Shown here piece after piece: positions 18,106 through 27,331 of a stretch of DNA of 64,000 bases (position 1 is the stretch's first letter; every line of letters begins with the position of its first letter). The notes under the pieces were generated by a model. The model made no database searches and was not told where the DNA came from. It saw only the letters and a list, made by a program, of their open reading frames with translations. The translations under genes were made by a program, and so were the position numbers. Origin of the DNA: Rhizobium sp. BT03 (GTDB lineage Bacteria; Pseudomonadota; Alphaproteobacteria; Rhizobiales; Rhizobiaceae); the NCBI RefSeq assembly GCF_030053155.1, contig NZ_CP125640.1, positions 1,426,001 through 1,490,000 of the forward strand, written 5' to 3'.

Positions 18106-19602
18106 ATGACCGTAGTCCAAACCGCCGTCTCGGCCGCCACCGCCGTCAGCCTGCCCGCTGCCGAGCCGCAGAAGGCCCAGCGCGACTCGCGCCCGCTGCG
18201 CCTGATTACCTGCGGCAGCGTCGATGACGGCAAGTCGACCCTGATCGGCCGCCTGCTCTGGGACACCAAGGCTGTCAAGGAAGACCAGGCCGCCACGCTG
18301 CAGCGCGATTCCACCGGCAAGCAGAACGATCTCGGCCTGCCCGACTTCGCATTGTTGCTCGACGGCCTGCAGGCCGAGCGCGAACAGGGCATCACCATCG
18401 ATGTCGCCTATCGCTATTTCTCGACCGACAAGCGCTCCTTCATCGTCGCCGACACGCCCGGCCACGAGCAATATACCCGCAATATGGCGACGGGTGCCTC
18501 GACCGCCGATCTCGCCATCCTGCTGGTCGATGCGCGCTTCGGCATTCTCGAGCAGACGCGCCGTCACGCGACGATCGCTTCGCTGCTCGGGATCAAGCAG
18601 TTCGTGCTCGCCGTCAACAAGATCGACCTGACGGGCTATGACCGCGCCGGCTTCGACAAGATCAGCCATGAATTCCGGGAATTTGCCCTGTCGCTCGGCG
18701 TCAAGCAGATCACCGCCATTCCGATGTCGGCGCTGAAGGGCGAAAACGTCGTCTATTCCGGCCAGGCCGCCATGCCCTGGTACAGCGGCCCGACGCTGGT
18801 GGAGACGCTGGAGCTTGCCACCGTGCGCTCGTCGCAGACGGTCGGCTTCCGCCTTTCGGTGCAGCGCGTGTCGCGCCCGGGCGAAAGCTTCCGCGGCTAT
18901 CAGGGCACGGTTGCCGGCGGCTCGGTCAAGCCGGGCGACAGCGTCATGATCCTGCCGTCGGGCATGGTCGCCAATGTCTCCAAGATCGTCACCTTCGATC
19001 TGGTGCGCAATGCCGCCGTCGCCGGCGACGCGATCACGCTGGTGCTCGACCGCCAGGTCGATGTGGCGCGCGGCGACATGATCGTCTCGATCGACGCCCA
19101 GCCGCAGGTCGGCCTCGCCTTCGACGCGCAGATCGTCGCCCTCCAGCCCGAGGGCATCGAACCCGGCAAACGCTACTGGCTGAAGAGCGGTTCGCGCCGC
19201 CAGCGCGTCCAGGTGCAGCCGCTCAGCCAGCTGGAGCTGAAAACCGGCACCTGGAACGCCGCCCAGCGGCTCTACATGAACGCGATCGGCAAGGTGCGCC
19301 TCGTTTTCGACGAAGCGGCAATCTTCGATCCCTATGAGCAGAACCGCCAGTCCGGCTCCTTCATCCTGATCGATCCGGAGACCAACAATACGGTCGCCGG
19401 CGGCATGGTGACGGGCAAGCGCAGCGAACTCGGCGGCCTTCACACCGGCGACGCCCGCGTCATCCTCTCGCTGCCGGCCGACCTTGCCGAACAGATCATG
19501 GCCAGCGAACTCTTCGCCAGCCGCAGCCATGAGGCCGAAGTGCGGCGCATGACGGCGGCCGAAGCGGCCGACCTCTGGTCGAGCGCTGCAAGCGACATCT
19601 GA
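18106..19602 (+). CDS. cysN: Sulfate adenylyltransferase large subunit (GTPase)
   Basis: A 498-aa EF-Tu-like GTPase that powers APS synthesis by CysD. The P-loop GSVDDGKST, switch ADTPGHEQYTRNMATGAS and NKIDL guanine motif are intact. The protein ends after the elongation-factor-like beta domains, with no APS kinase fusion of the kind found in NodQ-type proteins. Paired with an APS-reducing CysH, this forms a short route from sulfate to sulfite. The ATG lies one base after the cysD stop. Confidence 0.95.
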   Translation: MTVVQTAVSAATAVSLPAAEPQKAQRDSRPLRLITCGSVDDGKSTLIGRLLWDTKAVKEDQAATLQRDSTGKQNDLGLPDFALLLDGLQAEREQGITIDVAYRYFSTDKRSFIVADTPGHEQYTRNMATGASTADLAILLVDARFGILEQTRRHATIASLLGIKQFVLAVNKIDLTGYDRAGFDKISHEFREFALSLGVKQITAIPMSALKGENVVYSGQAAMPWYSGPTLVETLELATVRSSQTVGFRLSVQRVSRPGESFRGYQGTVAGGSVKPGDSVMILPSGMVANVSKIVTFDLVRNAAVAGDAITLVLDRQVDVARGDMIVSIDAQPQVGLAFDAQIVALQPEGIEPGKRYWLKSGSRRQRVQVQPLSQLELKTGTWNAAQRLYMNAIGKVRLVFDEAAIFDPYEQNRQSGSFILIDPETNNTVAGGMVTGKRSELGGLHTGDARVILSLPADLAEQIMASELFASRSHEAEVRRMTAAEAADLWSSAASDI

Positions 19603-19984
19603 CAAGAGATAAGGGGCCGGCAAGACTGGCCCCTCACCGACACCGAATCCGCTGGCTGCAGGGCTGGCGGATTTTTTGTCGAGCGGCGCTGTCGCAAATT
19701 CAATGATGAAATTGATCGGACCTTCGGACGTTGCCGGCTTCGCCGGGGAATTTGCCTTTTGGTGCATCTGAGCCCCATGGTGAAGCAATATCGGCCGGCG
19801 GGTTCGGGCTCATGCCTGTCGATACGCCGAAAATGTTAGGGCGACGCCACCCCTCGGATGCGACAATAATCTTGTGAAAAACTCGATATTAGGGCACAAT
19901 TTTTGAACGCATCGGAAGTGCGGCGCAATCTCAGACCCGGCCGTTTGGCGCCGGGTGAGGGTTCGCGCCGGAGGGTCGGCGTCG
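19603..19984. promoter_or_regulatory. Intergenic region cysN to second nuo cluster
   Basis: A weak hairpin GGGGCC-N9-GGCCCC at 19613-19633 just after cysN may end the cys transcript, but no T run follows it. The remainder should hold the promoter of the nuo2 cluster. I found no convincing FNR/FixK dyad (TTGAT-N4-ATCAA) or -35/-10 pair. Confidence 0.35.
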
Positions 19985-20485
19985 ATGGATCAGGGGTTCT
20001 TTCTTCTGTTCGCTACGGTGTCCGTGATCACCGCCTTGACGCTGGTCATGGCGCGCAATCCGGTTCACAGCGCATTGGCGTTGATGGCGTGCTTCCTGCA
20101 GATATCGGCAATCTTCGTCCTGCTCGAGGCGCCGCTGCTCGCGGTCATCCAGATCTTCGTCTATGTCGGCGCGATCATGGTCCTGTTCGTCTTCGTGATC
20201 ATGATGATCGATGTGCGCGAAGCGGTCTTGCAACGGTTCCTGCCGGGCGGCAACATGCCGGCTCTGGTGTTGCTCGTCCTGCTTGGGATCGAGATGGTTG
20301 CGCTGGTGCTCTGGAGCGGCCGCTTTTCGCTCACGGAGCCCGTCACCGTCAGCGGTGGCGATCAGGTCAGGCAGCTCAGCACGACATTGTTCGCCGACTA
20401 TCTCCTGCCGTTTGAAGCTGCGTCCGTCATCCTGCTGGCCGCGCTCGTCGGGGCCATCGTGCTGGCGCAGAAGGAGCGGGGATGA
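19985..20485 (+). CDS. nuoJ: NADH-quinone oxidoreductase subunit J (second copy)
   Basis: A 166-aa membrane subunit of complex I with five hydrophobic helices. It contains the family core [53 protein letters not shown] in the first half (a few residues of each part quoted as family markers: NPVHSALAL and [15 protein letters not shown]). The ATG at 19985 was preferred to 19955 because GGAGGG precedes it. Its stop overlaps the nuoK start (ATGA). It opens the plus-strand nuo2 block. Confidence 0.9.
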   Translation: MDQGFFLLFATVSVITALTLVMARNPVHSALALMACFLQISAIFVLLEAPLLAVIQIFVYVGAIMVLFVFVIMMIDVREAVLQRFLPGGNMPALVLLVLLGIEMVALVLWSGRFSLTEPVTVSGGDQVRQLSTTLFADYLLPFEAASVILLAALVGAIVLAQKERG

Positions 20486-20787
20486 TGGTTCCGCTCTGGT
20501 GGTATATTTTGCTCGGAGTGGCGCTGTTCGTGATCGGAGCGGCGGGCGTGCTGCTCCGGCGCAACATTCTGGTGGTGCTGATGTCGCTGGAGCTGTTGCT
20601 CAACTCGGTCAACATCAATTTCATCGCTTTCGGACGTTACTACGCCGATTTCCGCGGGCAGATTTTCGCGATCTTCGTCATCGCAATCACCGCGGCGGAG
20701 GTTGCCGTCGCCCTCGGCATCCTGGTCGCCCTCGTGAGGAACAAATCCACCCTCAAGGTCGACGACGTGACCATGATGAAAGGATAG
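20482..20787 (+). CDS. nuoK: NADH-quinone oxidoreductase subunit K (second copy)
   Basis: A 101-aa three-helix membrane subunit that belongs to the proton pathway at the heel of complex [27 protein letters not shown] carries the conserved glutamate of helix 2, and the second glutamate lies in [16 protein letters not shown]. The start overlaps the nuoJ stop; a second ATG follows directly at 20485. It is followed after four bases by the first antiporter-like gene. Confidence 0.93.
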   Translation: MMVPLWWYILLGVALFVIGAAGVLLRRNILVVLMSLELLLNSVNINFIAFGRYYADFRGQIFAIFVIAITAAEVAVALGILVALVRNKSTLKVDDVTMMKG

Positions 20788-20791
20788 TGGC

Positions 20792-22255
20792 TTGGACCCG
20801 GTGATATCGATCCGGCCGCTGCTTGCCGTCGCCGTCGCCGGCCTGGCGGCCCTTGCCGTTCTCCTCCTGAACAACCGTGAGAAACTCCGCGGTATCGTCT
20901 CGCCGCTGGCGGCAATCGGCATGTTCGCAATTGTCGTCTCGATGGCATCAACGGTGCTGGCGGGCGGGACGGTCGAATGCCGCCTGTTTGCGGTTCTGCC
21001 GGGGATCGACTTCGCTTTCCGGGTCGATGCGCTCGGCATGGTGTTTGCCACCGTCTCGTCGCTGCTGTGGATCGTCGCGGCGATCTATTCCATCGGCTAT
21101 ATGCGGCGCTTGAACGAGCATGCGCAGACCCGGTTCTTCGCCTGCTTTGCCGCCAGTCTCGCGGCGGCGGTCGGAGGCGCCTTCGCCGCCAATCTGTTCA
21201 CGCTGGTGATCTTCTACGAGATGCTCACCCTCGTGACCTATCCGCTCGTTTACCACCACGAAGACGAAGAGGGATGGACCGGCAGCCGCAAGTACCTCGT
21301 CTATTTGATGGGGGCGTCAAAAAGCGTGCTTCTCGCCGCGCTGGCGCTGACCTACCACATTGCGGGATCGCTCGACTTTGTGCCGGGCGGCCTGCTGGCA
21401 GGGAGCGATGCTTCGGCGGCGCTGCTGACAGTCGTCTATTTCTGCTATCTCTTCGGCTTCGCCAAGGCTGCGGTCATGCCGATGCACGCATGGCTGCCTG
21501 CCGCGATGGTGGCGCCGACGCCGGTCAGTGCGCTCCTGCATGCCGTGGCCGTGGTCAAGATGGGCGTGTTCTGCGTGCTGCGGCTGGTGTTCCATGTCTT
21601 CGGCACGGGGCTGGTGGACGGGCTCGGACTCGGCATCGCCACGGCCTATCTGGTCTCGTTCACGATCCTGATGGCGTCGGTCTACGCCCTGACGCGGGAC
21701 GACCTGAAGGCGCGGCTCGCCTATTCGACGGTCAGCCAGCTCTCCTACATCGTGCTGGGCGCGGTGCTGCTCTCGCCGGTCGCGATGGTCGGCGGGATCA
21801 TCCACATCGCGGCGCATGCATTCTCGAAGATCACCCTGTTTTTCTGCGCCGGTTCGATCTATTGCGCGTCCGGCAAGCGCAACATCAGCGACATGGCCGG
21901 TATCGGCCGCAGGCTGCCCTGGACGATGGGGGCGTTCTTCGTCGGCTCGCTCAGCATGATCGGCGTGCCGCCGACGGCGGGGTTCGTGAGCAAGTGGTAT
22001 CTGGCGCGAGGCGCGGTGGAGGCCGGCGAAATCGCGTTCCTGATCGTGCTCCTGACGAGTTCGGTCCTCAACGCCGCCTATTTCCTGCCGGTCAGCTATG
22101 TCGCCTTTTTCGGGACGGAGGCGCAGGCGAGCCCGGCGACGGTCCGCGAAATTCCGATGATGACGATCCCGCTGGTTGCGACCGCCATCCTGTCGGTGGC
22201 GATGGGCATCTTCCCCGACTATTTCGTCGCCTTGGCGGAAGGAGTTGTCAGGTGA
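20792..22255 (+). CDS. MrpD-like antiporter subunit of variant complex I
   Basis: A 487-aa membrane protein with about fourteen helices and the proton_antipo_M fold. Key charged residues of pump subunits are in place: glutamate in IFYEMLTLV (helix 5), lysine in FAKAAVMPMHAWLP (helix 7), lysine in AVVKMGVF (helix 8) and lysine in AGFVSKWYL (helix 12). It resembles MrpD/NuoM-type proteins more than NuoL and has no lateral helix. The TTG start follows AAAGGAT. It lies where nuoL would be expected, but a separate L-like gene follows, making four pump-like subunits in this cluster. Confidence 0.85.
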   Translation: MDPVISIRPLLAVAVAGLAALAVLLLNNREKLRGIVSPLAAIGMFAIVVSMASTVLAGGTVECRLFAVLPGIDFAFRVDALGMVFATVSSLLWIVAAIYSIGYMRRLNEHAQTRFFACFAASLAAAVGGAFAANLFTLVIFYEMLTLVTYPLVYHHEDEEGWTGSRKYLVYLMGASKSVLLAALALTYHIAGSLDFVPGGLLAGSDASAALLTVVYFCYLFGFAKAAVMPMHAWLPAAMVAPTPVSALLHAVAVVKMGVFCVLRLVFHVFGTGLVDGLGLGIATAYLVSFTILMASVYALTRDDLKARLAYSTVSQLSYIVLGAVLLSPVAMVGGIIHIAAHAFSKITLFFCAGSIYCASGKRNISDMAGIGRRLPWTMGAFFVGSLSMIGVPPTAGFVSKWYLARGAVEAGEIAFLIVLLTSSVLNAAYFLPVSYVAFFGTEAQASPATVREIPMMTIPLVATAILSVAMGIFPDYFVALAEGVVR

Positions 22256-22506
22256 TAAAGCGCGTGGTCGATTTCTTTGGCGACGGAAACTATGCGACCG
22301 AACGGCGTCGGCTGTTCTATCTGGTGCTCGTCCTGATCGTCATCGCCGACGTCCTGGTGCCGCGCGAACACGCCGAATACCTGTGGGACCGCCTGCCGGT
22401 CTGGTCGGCCGTCTACGGCTTCTTGTCCTGCGTGCTGCTGATCTTCGTTTCCAAGTTCCTCGGTCATCGGACTGGGCTCATGCGGCGCGAGGACTATTAT
22501 GACTGA
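22252..22506 (+). CDS. 84-aa membrane protein in the nuo2 cluster, unknown
   Basis: GTG start overlapping the previous stop (GTGA at 22252-22255), and it overlaps the next gene by eight bases, so it is tightly embedded. The protein begins MIKRVVDFFGDGNYATERR and has two hydrophobic helices, about 21-36 and 51-66, ending KFLGHRTGLMRREDYYD. I do not recognise it as any standard Nuo or Mrp subunit. Coupling to both antiporter genes suggests an accessory subunit or assembly factor for the extra pump module. Confidence 0.75.
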   Translation: MIKRVVDFFGDGNYATERRRLFYLVLVLIVIADVLVPREHAEYLWDRLPVWSAVYGFLSCVLLIFVSKFLGHRTGLMRREDYYD

Positions 22507-24259
22507 CTTCGTCCACCCCGCCCTGCTGTTCATTCTCGGCGCCCTGCCGATCCCCTTTCTGAACGGGTCGATCCGCAAGGCCTATCTGCTGCTGATCCCG
22601 ATACTTGCGATCCTCACCGTGCTGACGATGCAGCCGGGCAGCTACGGCGCGGCATCGTTCATCGGGCAGGAAATCCTCATCGCGAAGGTCGACAAGCTGA
22701 GCATCGTCTTCGCAACGGTTTTCACCATCATGGCGCTGATCGGAACGGTCTACGCCCTGCACCTGACGCGCCCCGGCCAGCATGTCGCTGCGTTCGTCTA
22801 TGTCGGCAGCGCGCTTGGCGTGGTTTTCGCCGGCGACTACCTGACCTTGTACCTGTTCTGGGAAGGCATGGCGTTTGCCTCTGCCTATCTGGTGTTCGCC
22901 CAGGGCGGCCGGCAGGCGGTTGCCGCCGGTTTCCGCTATCTCATGGTCCACGTCACCGGCGGCGTCGTTCTGCTCGGTGGCGTCATTCTCCACGGGCTCG
23001 CCACGGGTTCGCTGCTCCTCGGGCCGATCGAGGGCGGGATGGACGTCGGCGCCTACCTGATCCTTGCCGGGTTCATGCTCAACGCCGCGGTGCCACCGCT
23101 GAACGCCTGGCTGACCGATGCTTACCCGGAGGCGACCGTCACCGGGGCGGTGTTCATGAGCGCCTTTACCACCAAGACCGCCGTCTATGTCCTGGCGCGG
23201 ACGTTTCCGGGGACCGAGCTTCTGGTTTGGCTCGGCACCGCAATGGCGCTTTACGGCGTCATCTACGCGGTGCTGGAGAACGACTGCCGGCGGCTGCTCG
23301 CCTATCATATCGTCAGCCAGGTGGGTTACATGGTGGCGGGTATCGGCATCGGCACCGAGATGGCCGTGAACGGCGCCTCCAGCCACGCCTTCGCGCATAT
23401 CCTCTACAAGGCACTGCTGTTCATGGGCGCAGGAGCGGTGATCCACGTCACCGGCCGCCGCAAGCTCACCGAGCTTGGCGGGCTCTACAGGACCATGCCG
23501 ATAACGGTGGCGCTCTATATGGTCGGCGCCCTGGCAATCTCGGCGTTTCCGTTCTTCTCGGGCTTCGTCACCAAATCGATGGTGATTGCCGCCGCCGGAC
23601 AGGATCATCGGGCCCTGGTGGTGCTGGCGCTGACGATGGCGTCGTCGGGGACGTTCCTGCACACGGGCCTGAAGCTTCCGTATTACATGTTTTTCGGCGT
23701 GGACAGGAAACTGGAGGCGCGGGAGCCGCCGCGCAACATGCTGGTTGCGATGGGCATGGCGGCGGTGCTCTGCATTGCGATCGGGGTATTCCCGCAGCCG
23801 CTTTACGCGCTTCTCCCTTATCCGGTCGACTTCCAACCCTATACGGGCGTCCATCTCACCGAGAGCCTCGGCTTGCTGATGTTCACCGCACTGGGATTCG
23901 TGATCTTCCTCAGGGCGCTCGACCCGGAGAACACGATCAGCATCGACACCGACTGGTTCTACCGCAAGGGCGCGCGGCTGTTCATGTGGTTCGCCGAAAA
24001 ACCGCTGGCGCGCTATGAGAAGGCGGTCAGCAACGTGTCCGAAACAGCCGCGCTGCCCTTCCTGCATGGGACGGCACGGGCGGGACTGTGGATCGATCTC
24101 GCCGGCGTGGACGCCGTCGTCAACGGCGTCGCCCGCTCGATCCTGCGCGGCGGCGGGCGGCTCCGGCGGCTGCAGACCGGCGTCGTGACCCATTATGCGC
24201 TGGCGATGATCGCTGGCGTGATCGCAGCCGCCGTAGTCTTCGCCGTGGTATGGCGGTAG
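22499..24259 (+). CDS. Long NuoL/MrpD-type antiporter subunit with extended lateral helix
   Basis: A 586-aa pump-like subunit. The antiporter core has the helix-5 glutamate (LFWEGMAF), a helix-8 lysine (FTTKTAVYVL) and a helix-12 lysine (SGFVTKSMV), but the helix-7 lysine position is asparagine (MLNAAVPPLNAWL). The C-terminus carries a NuoL-like amphipathic region ending VNGVARSILRGGGRLRRLQT and a final membrane helix. The stretch between the DWFYRKG and HYAL landmarks is about 84 residues, against roughly 55-60 in canonical NuoL as I remember it. It is the probable functional NuoL of this cluster. Confidence 0.85.
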   Translation: MTDFVHPALLFILGALPIPFLNGSIRKAYLLLIPILAILTVLTMQPGSYGAASFIGQEILIAKVDKLSIVFATVFTIMALIGTVYALHLTRPGQHVAAFVYVGSALGVVFAGDYLTLYLFWEGMAFASAYLVFAQGGRQAVAAGFRYLMVHVTGGVVLLGGVILHGLATGSLLLGPIEGGMDVGAYLILAGFMLNAAVPPLNAWLTDAYPEATVTGAVFMSAFTTKTAVYVLARTFPGTELLVWLGTAMALYGVIYAVLENDCRRLLAYHIVSQVGYMVAGIGIGTEMAVNGASSHAFAHILYKALLFMGAGAVIHVTGRRKLTELGGLYRTMPITVALYMVGALAISAFPFFSGFVTKSMVIAAAGQDHRALVVLALTMASSGTFLHTGLKLPYYMFFGVDRKLEAREPPRNMLVAMGMAAVLCIAIGVFPQPLYALLPYPVDFQPYTGVHLTESLGLLMFTALGFVIFLRALDPENTISIDTDWFYRKGARLFMWFAEKPLARYEKAVSNVSETAALPFLHGTARAGLWIDLAGVDAVVNGVARSILRGGGRLRRLQTGVVTHYALAMIAGVIAAAVVFAVVWR

Positions 24260-24267
24260 GGGGCGCG

Positions 24268-25743
24268 ATGGGATTGCCGCTGCTGAGCCTCATCATTTTC
24301 ACGCCCGTCGCCGGGGCAGCGGTTCTGCTGTTTCTGCGCGGCGACGATGCTGTGCGCTGGACGGCGCTTGCTATCACCATCCTCGACCTTGCCCTCTGCA
24401 TCGCCATGCTGGCCGGATTCGACACCACGACCCACGCGATGCAGTTCACGGAGAAGCGCCCCTGGGTGCCCGCGCTCGGGATCACCTATGCGCTTGGTAT
24501 CGACGGGATAAGCGCGCTCTTCGTGTTCCTGACCGCGTTGCTGGGTTCGATCTGCGTGCTCGCCTCGTGGGTTGCGATCGACCGCAAGGTGAAGGCGTTC
24601 ATGGTCAGTCTGCTCTCCATGCAGGCGCTGATGCTGGGGGTGTTCTGCGCACTCGACCTGTTCCTGTTCTACGTTTTCTGGGAAGCGATGCTGATCCCGA
24701 TGTATCTGATCATCGGCGTCTGGGGCGGCGAAGGCCGGGTCTATGCGGCGTTCAAGTTCTTCCTCTACACCCTGGCGGGCAGCGTCCTGTTCCTGGTCGG
24801 TGTCATCGTGCTCTATTTCAACGGCGGCGAGACCTTCGACATCCTCGCCCTCACTGCGCAGGATTTGCCGTTCCGGGTCCAATCCTGGCTGTTCTTCGCC
24901 TTCCTGATCGCCTTCGCGGTCAAGGTGCCGATGGTCCCGGTCCATACCTGGCTGCCGGACGCCCATGTGCAGGCGCCGACCGCAGGCAGCATCATCCTCG
25001 CGGGCGTACTCTTGAAGATGGGCGCCTATGGGTTCCTGCGGTTCTCGCTGCCGATGCTGCCGGAGGCGTCGGTATATTATTCGACACTGATGCTTTCGCT
25101 TTCAGCGCTTGCGATCGTCTATGGCGGGTTGCTGGCGCTGGCACAGGACGATCTGAAGAAACTGGTGGCCTATTCCAGCATCAGCCACATGGGCTTCGTG
25201 ACCATGGGGATTTTTGCGCTGAACCTCCGCGGGCTCCAGGGAGGCATCCTGCAAATGTTCAATCATGGCGTGACGACAGGCGCCCTGTTCCTGTTCGTCG
25301 GCTTGATTTACGAGCGGACCCATACCCGCAGCATCGCTGATTATGGCGGGCTGATGAAGGCAGCACCCGTCTATACCGCGTTTCTTGCGCTGTTCACCCT
25401 GTCGTCGATGGCGCTGCCGGGAACGAATTCGTTCGTCGGCGAATTGCTGGTCCTGTCGGGCGGGTTTGCGGCCAACCTCGCCGTCGGCGCGGCCGCCGTT
25501 TTGGGCGCGCTGCTGGGCGCGGCCTATCTGCTCGGCATGTATGGGAAAGTCGCGCTTGGCCCGGCCAGCGTCGGCGTCCGCTTCAAGATATACGACGTGA
25601 ACGCCCGCGAGCTGGCAGCGACCTTGCCGCTGGCCGTCTTCGTGCTGTGGGTCGGGCTCTATCCGAAGCCCTTTCTCGATATCATCGGCGCTTCGGTGGA
25701 ACATCTGCTGGTGCAGGTGCACGCCAAGGGGAGCGGCCAATGA
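24268..25743 (+). CDS. nuoM: NADH-quinone oxidoreductase subunit M (second copy)
   Basis: A 491-aa proton-pumping subunit. The helix-5 glutamate (FYVFWEAMLIPMYL), helix-7 lysine (FAVKVPMVPVHTWLPDAHVQAPT), helix-8 lysine (VLLKMGAYGF) and the NuoM-specific helix-12 glutamate (NSFVGELLVL) are all conserved. The ATG at 24268 has AGGGGG upstream; an ATG at 24250 overlapping the previous gene is possible. Its stop overlaps the nuoN ATG. Confidence 0.94.
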   Translation: MGLPLLSLIIFTPVAGAAVLLFLRGDDAVRWTALAITILDLALCIAMLAGFDTTTHAMQFTEKRPWVPALGITYALGIDGISALFVFLTALLGSICVLASWVAIDRKVKAFMVSLLSMQALMLGVFCALDLFLFYVFWEAMLIPMYLIIGVWGGEGRVYAAFKFFLYTLAGSVLFLVGVIVLYFNGGETFDILALTAQDLPFRVQSWLFFAFLIAFAVKVPMVPVHTWLPDAHVQAPTAGSIILAGVLLKMGAYGFLRFSLPMLPEASVYYSTLMLSLSALAIVYGGLLALAQDDLKKLVAYSSISHMGFVTMGIFALNLRGLQGGILQMFNHGVTTGALFLFVGLIYERTHTRSIADYGGLMKAAPVYTAFLALFTLSSMALPGTNSFVGELLVLSGGFAANLAVGAAAVLGALLGAAYLLGMYGKVALGPASVGVRFKIYDVNARELAATLPLAVFVLWVGLYPKPFLDIIGASVEHLLVQVHAKGSGQ

Positions 25744-27197
25744 CCGCCGCCGCACTTTTCCAGTCGGCTCTCGCCAGCCTGCCCGAGATCGTGGTGATCA
25801 CCGGAGCCTGCATCCTGCTGATCCTGGGACAGTTTTTGCGCAAGGGGCAGACGTATTTCCTTGTCTGGGCTTCCGTCGCGGTCGTGCTGATTGCCGCCGT
25901 GGCGACACTCATGCTGGCGGGAGAGGTGCGGCCGGCCTATACGGGCATGTTCATCGCCGACCGCTTCGCGGTCTTCTTCAAGTGCGTGTTCTACATAGCC
26001 ACCATTCTGACATTCCTGCTTTCGCGGAAATATGCCGAAATCGAAGGGATCGGGAGCAGCGAATACTATGTGCTGCTGCTTTTTTCCCTTTCGGGAATGA
26101 TGATCATGGTCTCGGCGACCGATCTCCTGTCGATCTACGTGGGCCTCGAGCTGATGGTGCTTTGCACCTACGTGCTGACCGGTTTTCTCAGGCGCGATCG
26201 GCGATCGAACGAAGCGGCGCTGAAATACGTCATCCTTGGGGCGGTCTCGACCGGCATTTTCCTCTACGGCGTTTCGCTGGTCTACGGGCTCACCGGCACG
26301 ACGCAATTGGACGGTATGGCTGCGGCCGTGACCGGCGATCCGCGCGATCCCGGCTTGCTGCTGGCGGTGGTCTTCATCGTCGCGGGGCTGGTCTTCAAGG
26401 TCGGCGCGGTGCCGTTCCACATGTGGGTGCCTGATGTCTATGAAGGCGCGCCGACGACGATCACCGCCTTCATGTCGGTGGGGCCCAAGGCGGCGGGGTT
26501 CGCGGTGATCCTGCGGGTGTTCCTCAACCCTCTGGTCGCAACCTCCAACGTCTGGATCATCGTCGCGGTCATTGCCGTGGTGACGATGGCGCTAGGGAGT
26601 TTCGTTGCGCTGGTGCAGGATAATTTCAAGCGCCTGCTGGCCTATTCCAGCATCGCCCATGCCGGGTTCGCTCTTTTCGGCGTGGTGGCCGGGGGCGCAG
26701 ACGGGATCGCCAGCGTGATGATCTATCTGCTGATCTACTCGCTGATGAATCTCGGCATTTTCGGCATCGTCATCCTGATGCGGAACGGCGATTTTTCCGG
26801 CGAGGTTATCGAAGACTATGCGGGTCTCGCCAAGTTGCATCCGGGGCTGGCACTTCTGATGCTGCTCTATCTGTTCTCGCTGGCCGGCATTCCGCCAACC
26901 GCCGGATTCTTCGCCAAGTTCTACGTGCTGGTCGCGCTCGTCGATCGAGGATTCGTCATGCTGGCGGTGATCGCAGTGCTGCTGAGTGCGGTTGCCGCCT
27001 ACTTTTATATCCGCATCGTCATGGTGATCTACATGCGCGAGCCGGAAAGGACGTTCGACCCGGCGCTGACGCCCCTGGTGCGCGCGACGCTCGCCTTCAC
27101 TGCTGCCGGCACCATCGGCATCGGCCTGTTTCCCGCGTGGTTTCTAAGACTTGCCCAGCATTCCGTGTTGGCGGCCGACCGATTGAATTTGCAATGA
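25740..27197 (+). CDS. nuoN: NADH-quinone oxidoreductase subunit N (second copy)
   Basis: A 485-aa proton-pumping subunit. The family markers are YVGLELMVLCTYVLTGF with the helix-5 glutamate, LVFKVGAVPFHMWVPDVYEGAPT with the helix-7 lysine, and IPPTAGFFAKFYVL with the helix-12 lysine. It starts in an ATGA overlap with nuoM and closes the J-to-N half of the cluster. A 134-bp structured gap then separates it from nuoA. Confidence 0.94.
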   Translation: MTAAALFQSALASLPEIVVITGACILLILGQFLRKGQTYFLVWASVAVVLIAAVATLMLAGEVRPAYTGMFIADRFAVFFKCVFYIATILTFLLSRKYAEIEGIGSSEYYVLLLFSLSGMMIMVSATDLLSIYVGLELMVLCTYVLTGFLRRDRRSNEAALKYVILGAVSTGIFLYGVSLVYGLTGTTQLDGMAAAVTGDPRDPGLLLAVVFIVAGLVFKVGAVPFHMWVPDVYEGAPTTITAFMSVGPKAAGFAVILRVFLNPLVATSNVWIIVAVIAVVTMALGSFVALVQDNFKRLLAYSSIAHAGFALFGVVAGGADGIASVMIYLLIYSLMNLGIFGIVILMRNGDFSGEVIEDYAGLAKLHPGLALLMLLYLFSLAGIPPTAGFFAKFYVLVALVDRGFVMLAVIAVLLSAVAAYFYIRIVMVIYMREPERTFDPALTPLVRATLAFTAAGTIGIGLFPAWFLRLAQHSVLAADRLNLQ

Positions 27198-27255
27198 TCT
27201 GTCCGACGGAATAAACTCGAAGTTCAAGAAAGGATTGCCCAAGTTGCTTCCCGGG

Positions 27256-27309
27256 GCGACCGCAATACAGTCCTGAACAGGACGGTCGCGGCCTGAGGAA
27301 AGTTCTCAG
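27256..27309. other. Hairpin cluster between nuoN and nuoA
   Basis: GTCCTG-AA-CAGGAC (27270-27283) sits inside an outer GCGACC/GGTCGC pair (27256-27261 and 27284-27289) and is followed by CTGAG-N7-CTCAG (27293-27309). The structures lie just ahead of the nuoA start, which lacks an obvious ribosome site. They could act in RNA processing or partial termination between the two halves of the cluster. Confidence 0.5.
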
Positions 27310-27331
27310 TGGGTAACCGGTGCAGTGCGAT

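Noticed and set aside
17533..19788. Very long minus-strand open frame (751 codons) across cysD-cysN
   Set aside because: It is the antisense shadow of two well-supported genes; composition is Ala/Gly/Arg/Asp-rich low-information typical of GC-rich antisense frames.
20792..22255. Independent multi-subunit Mrp Na+/H+ antiporter operon
   Set aside because: No MrpA, B, C, E, F or G genes are present; the MrpD-like gene is locked between nuoK and the L-like gene by overlaps or tiny gaps.
20977..22506. 509-codon frame overlapping the MrpD-like gene
   Set aside because: Only its last 84 codons are real (the small membrane protein starting at 22252); the rest is out of frame with a conserved antiporter gene.
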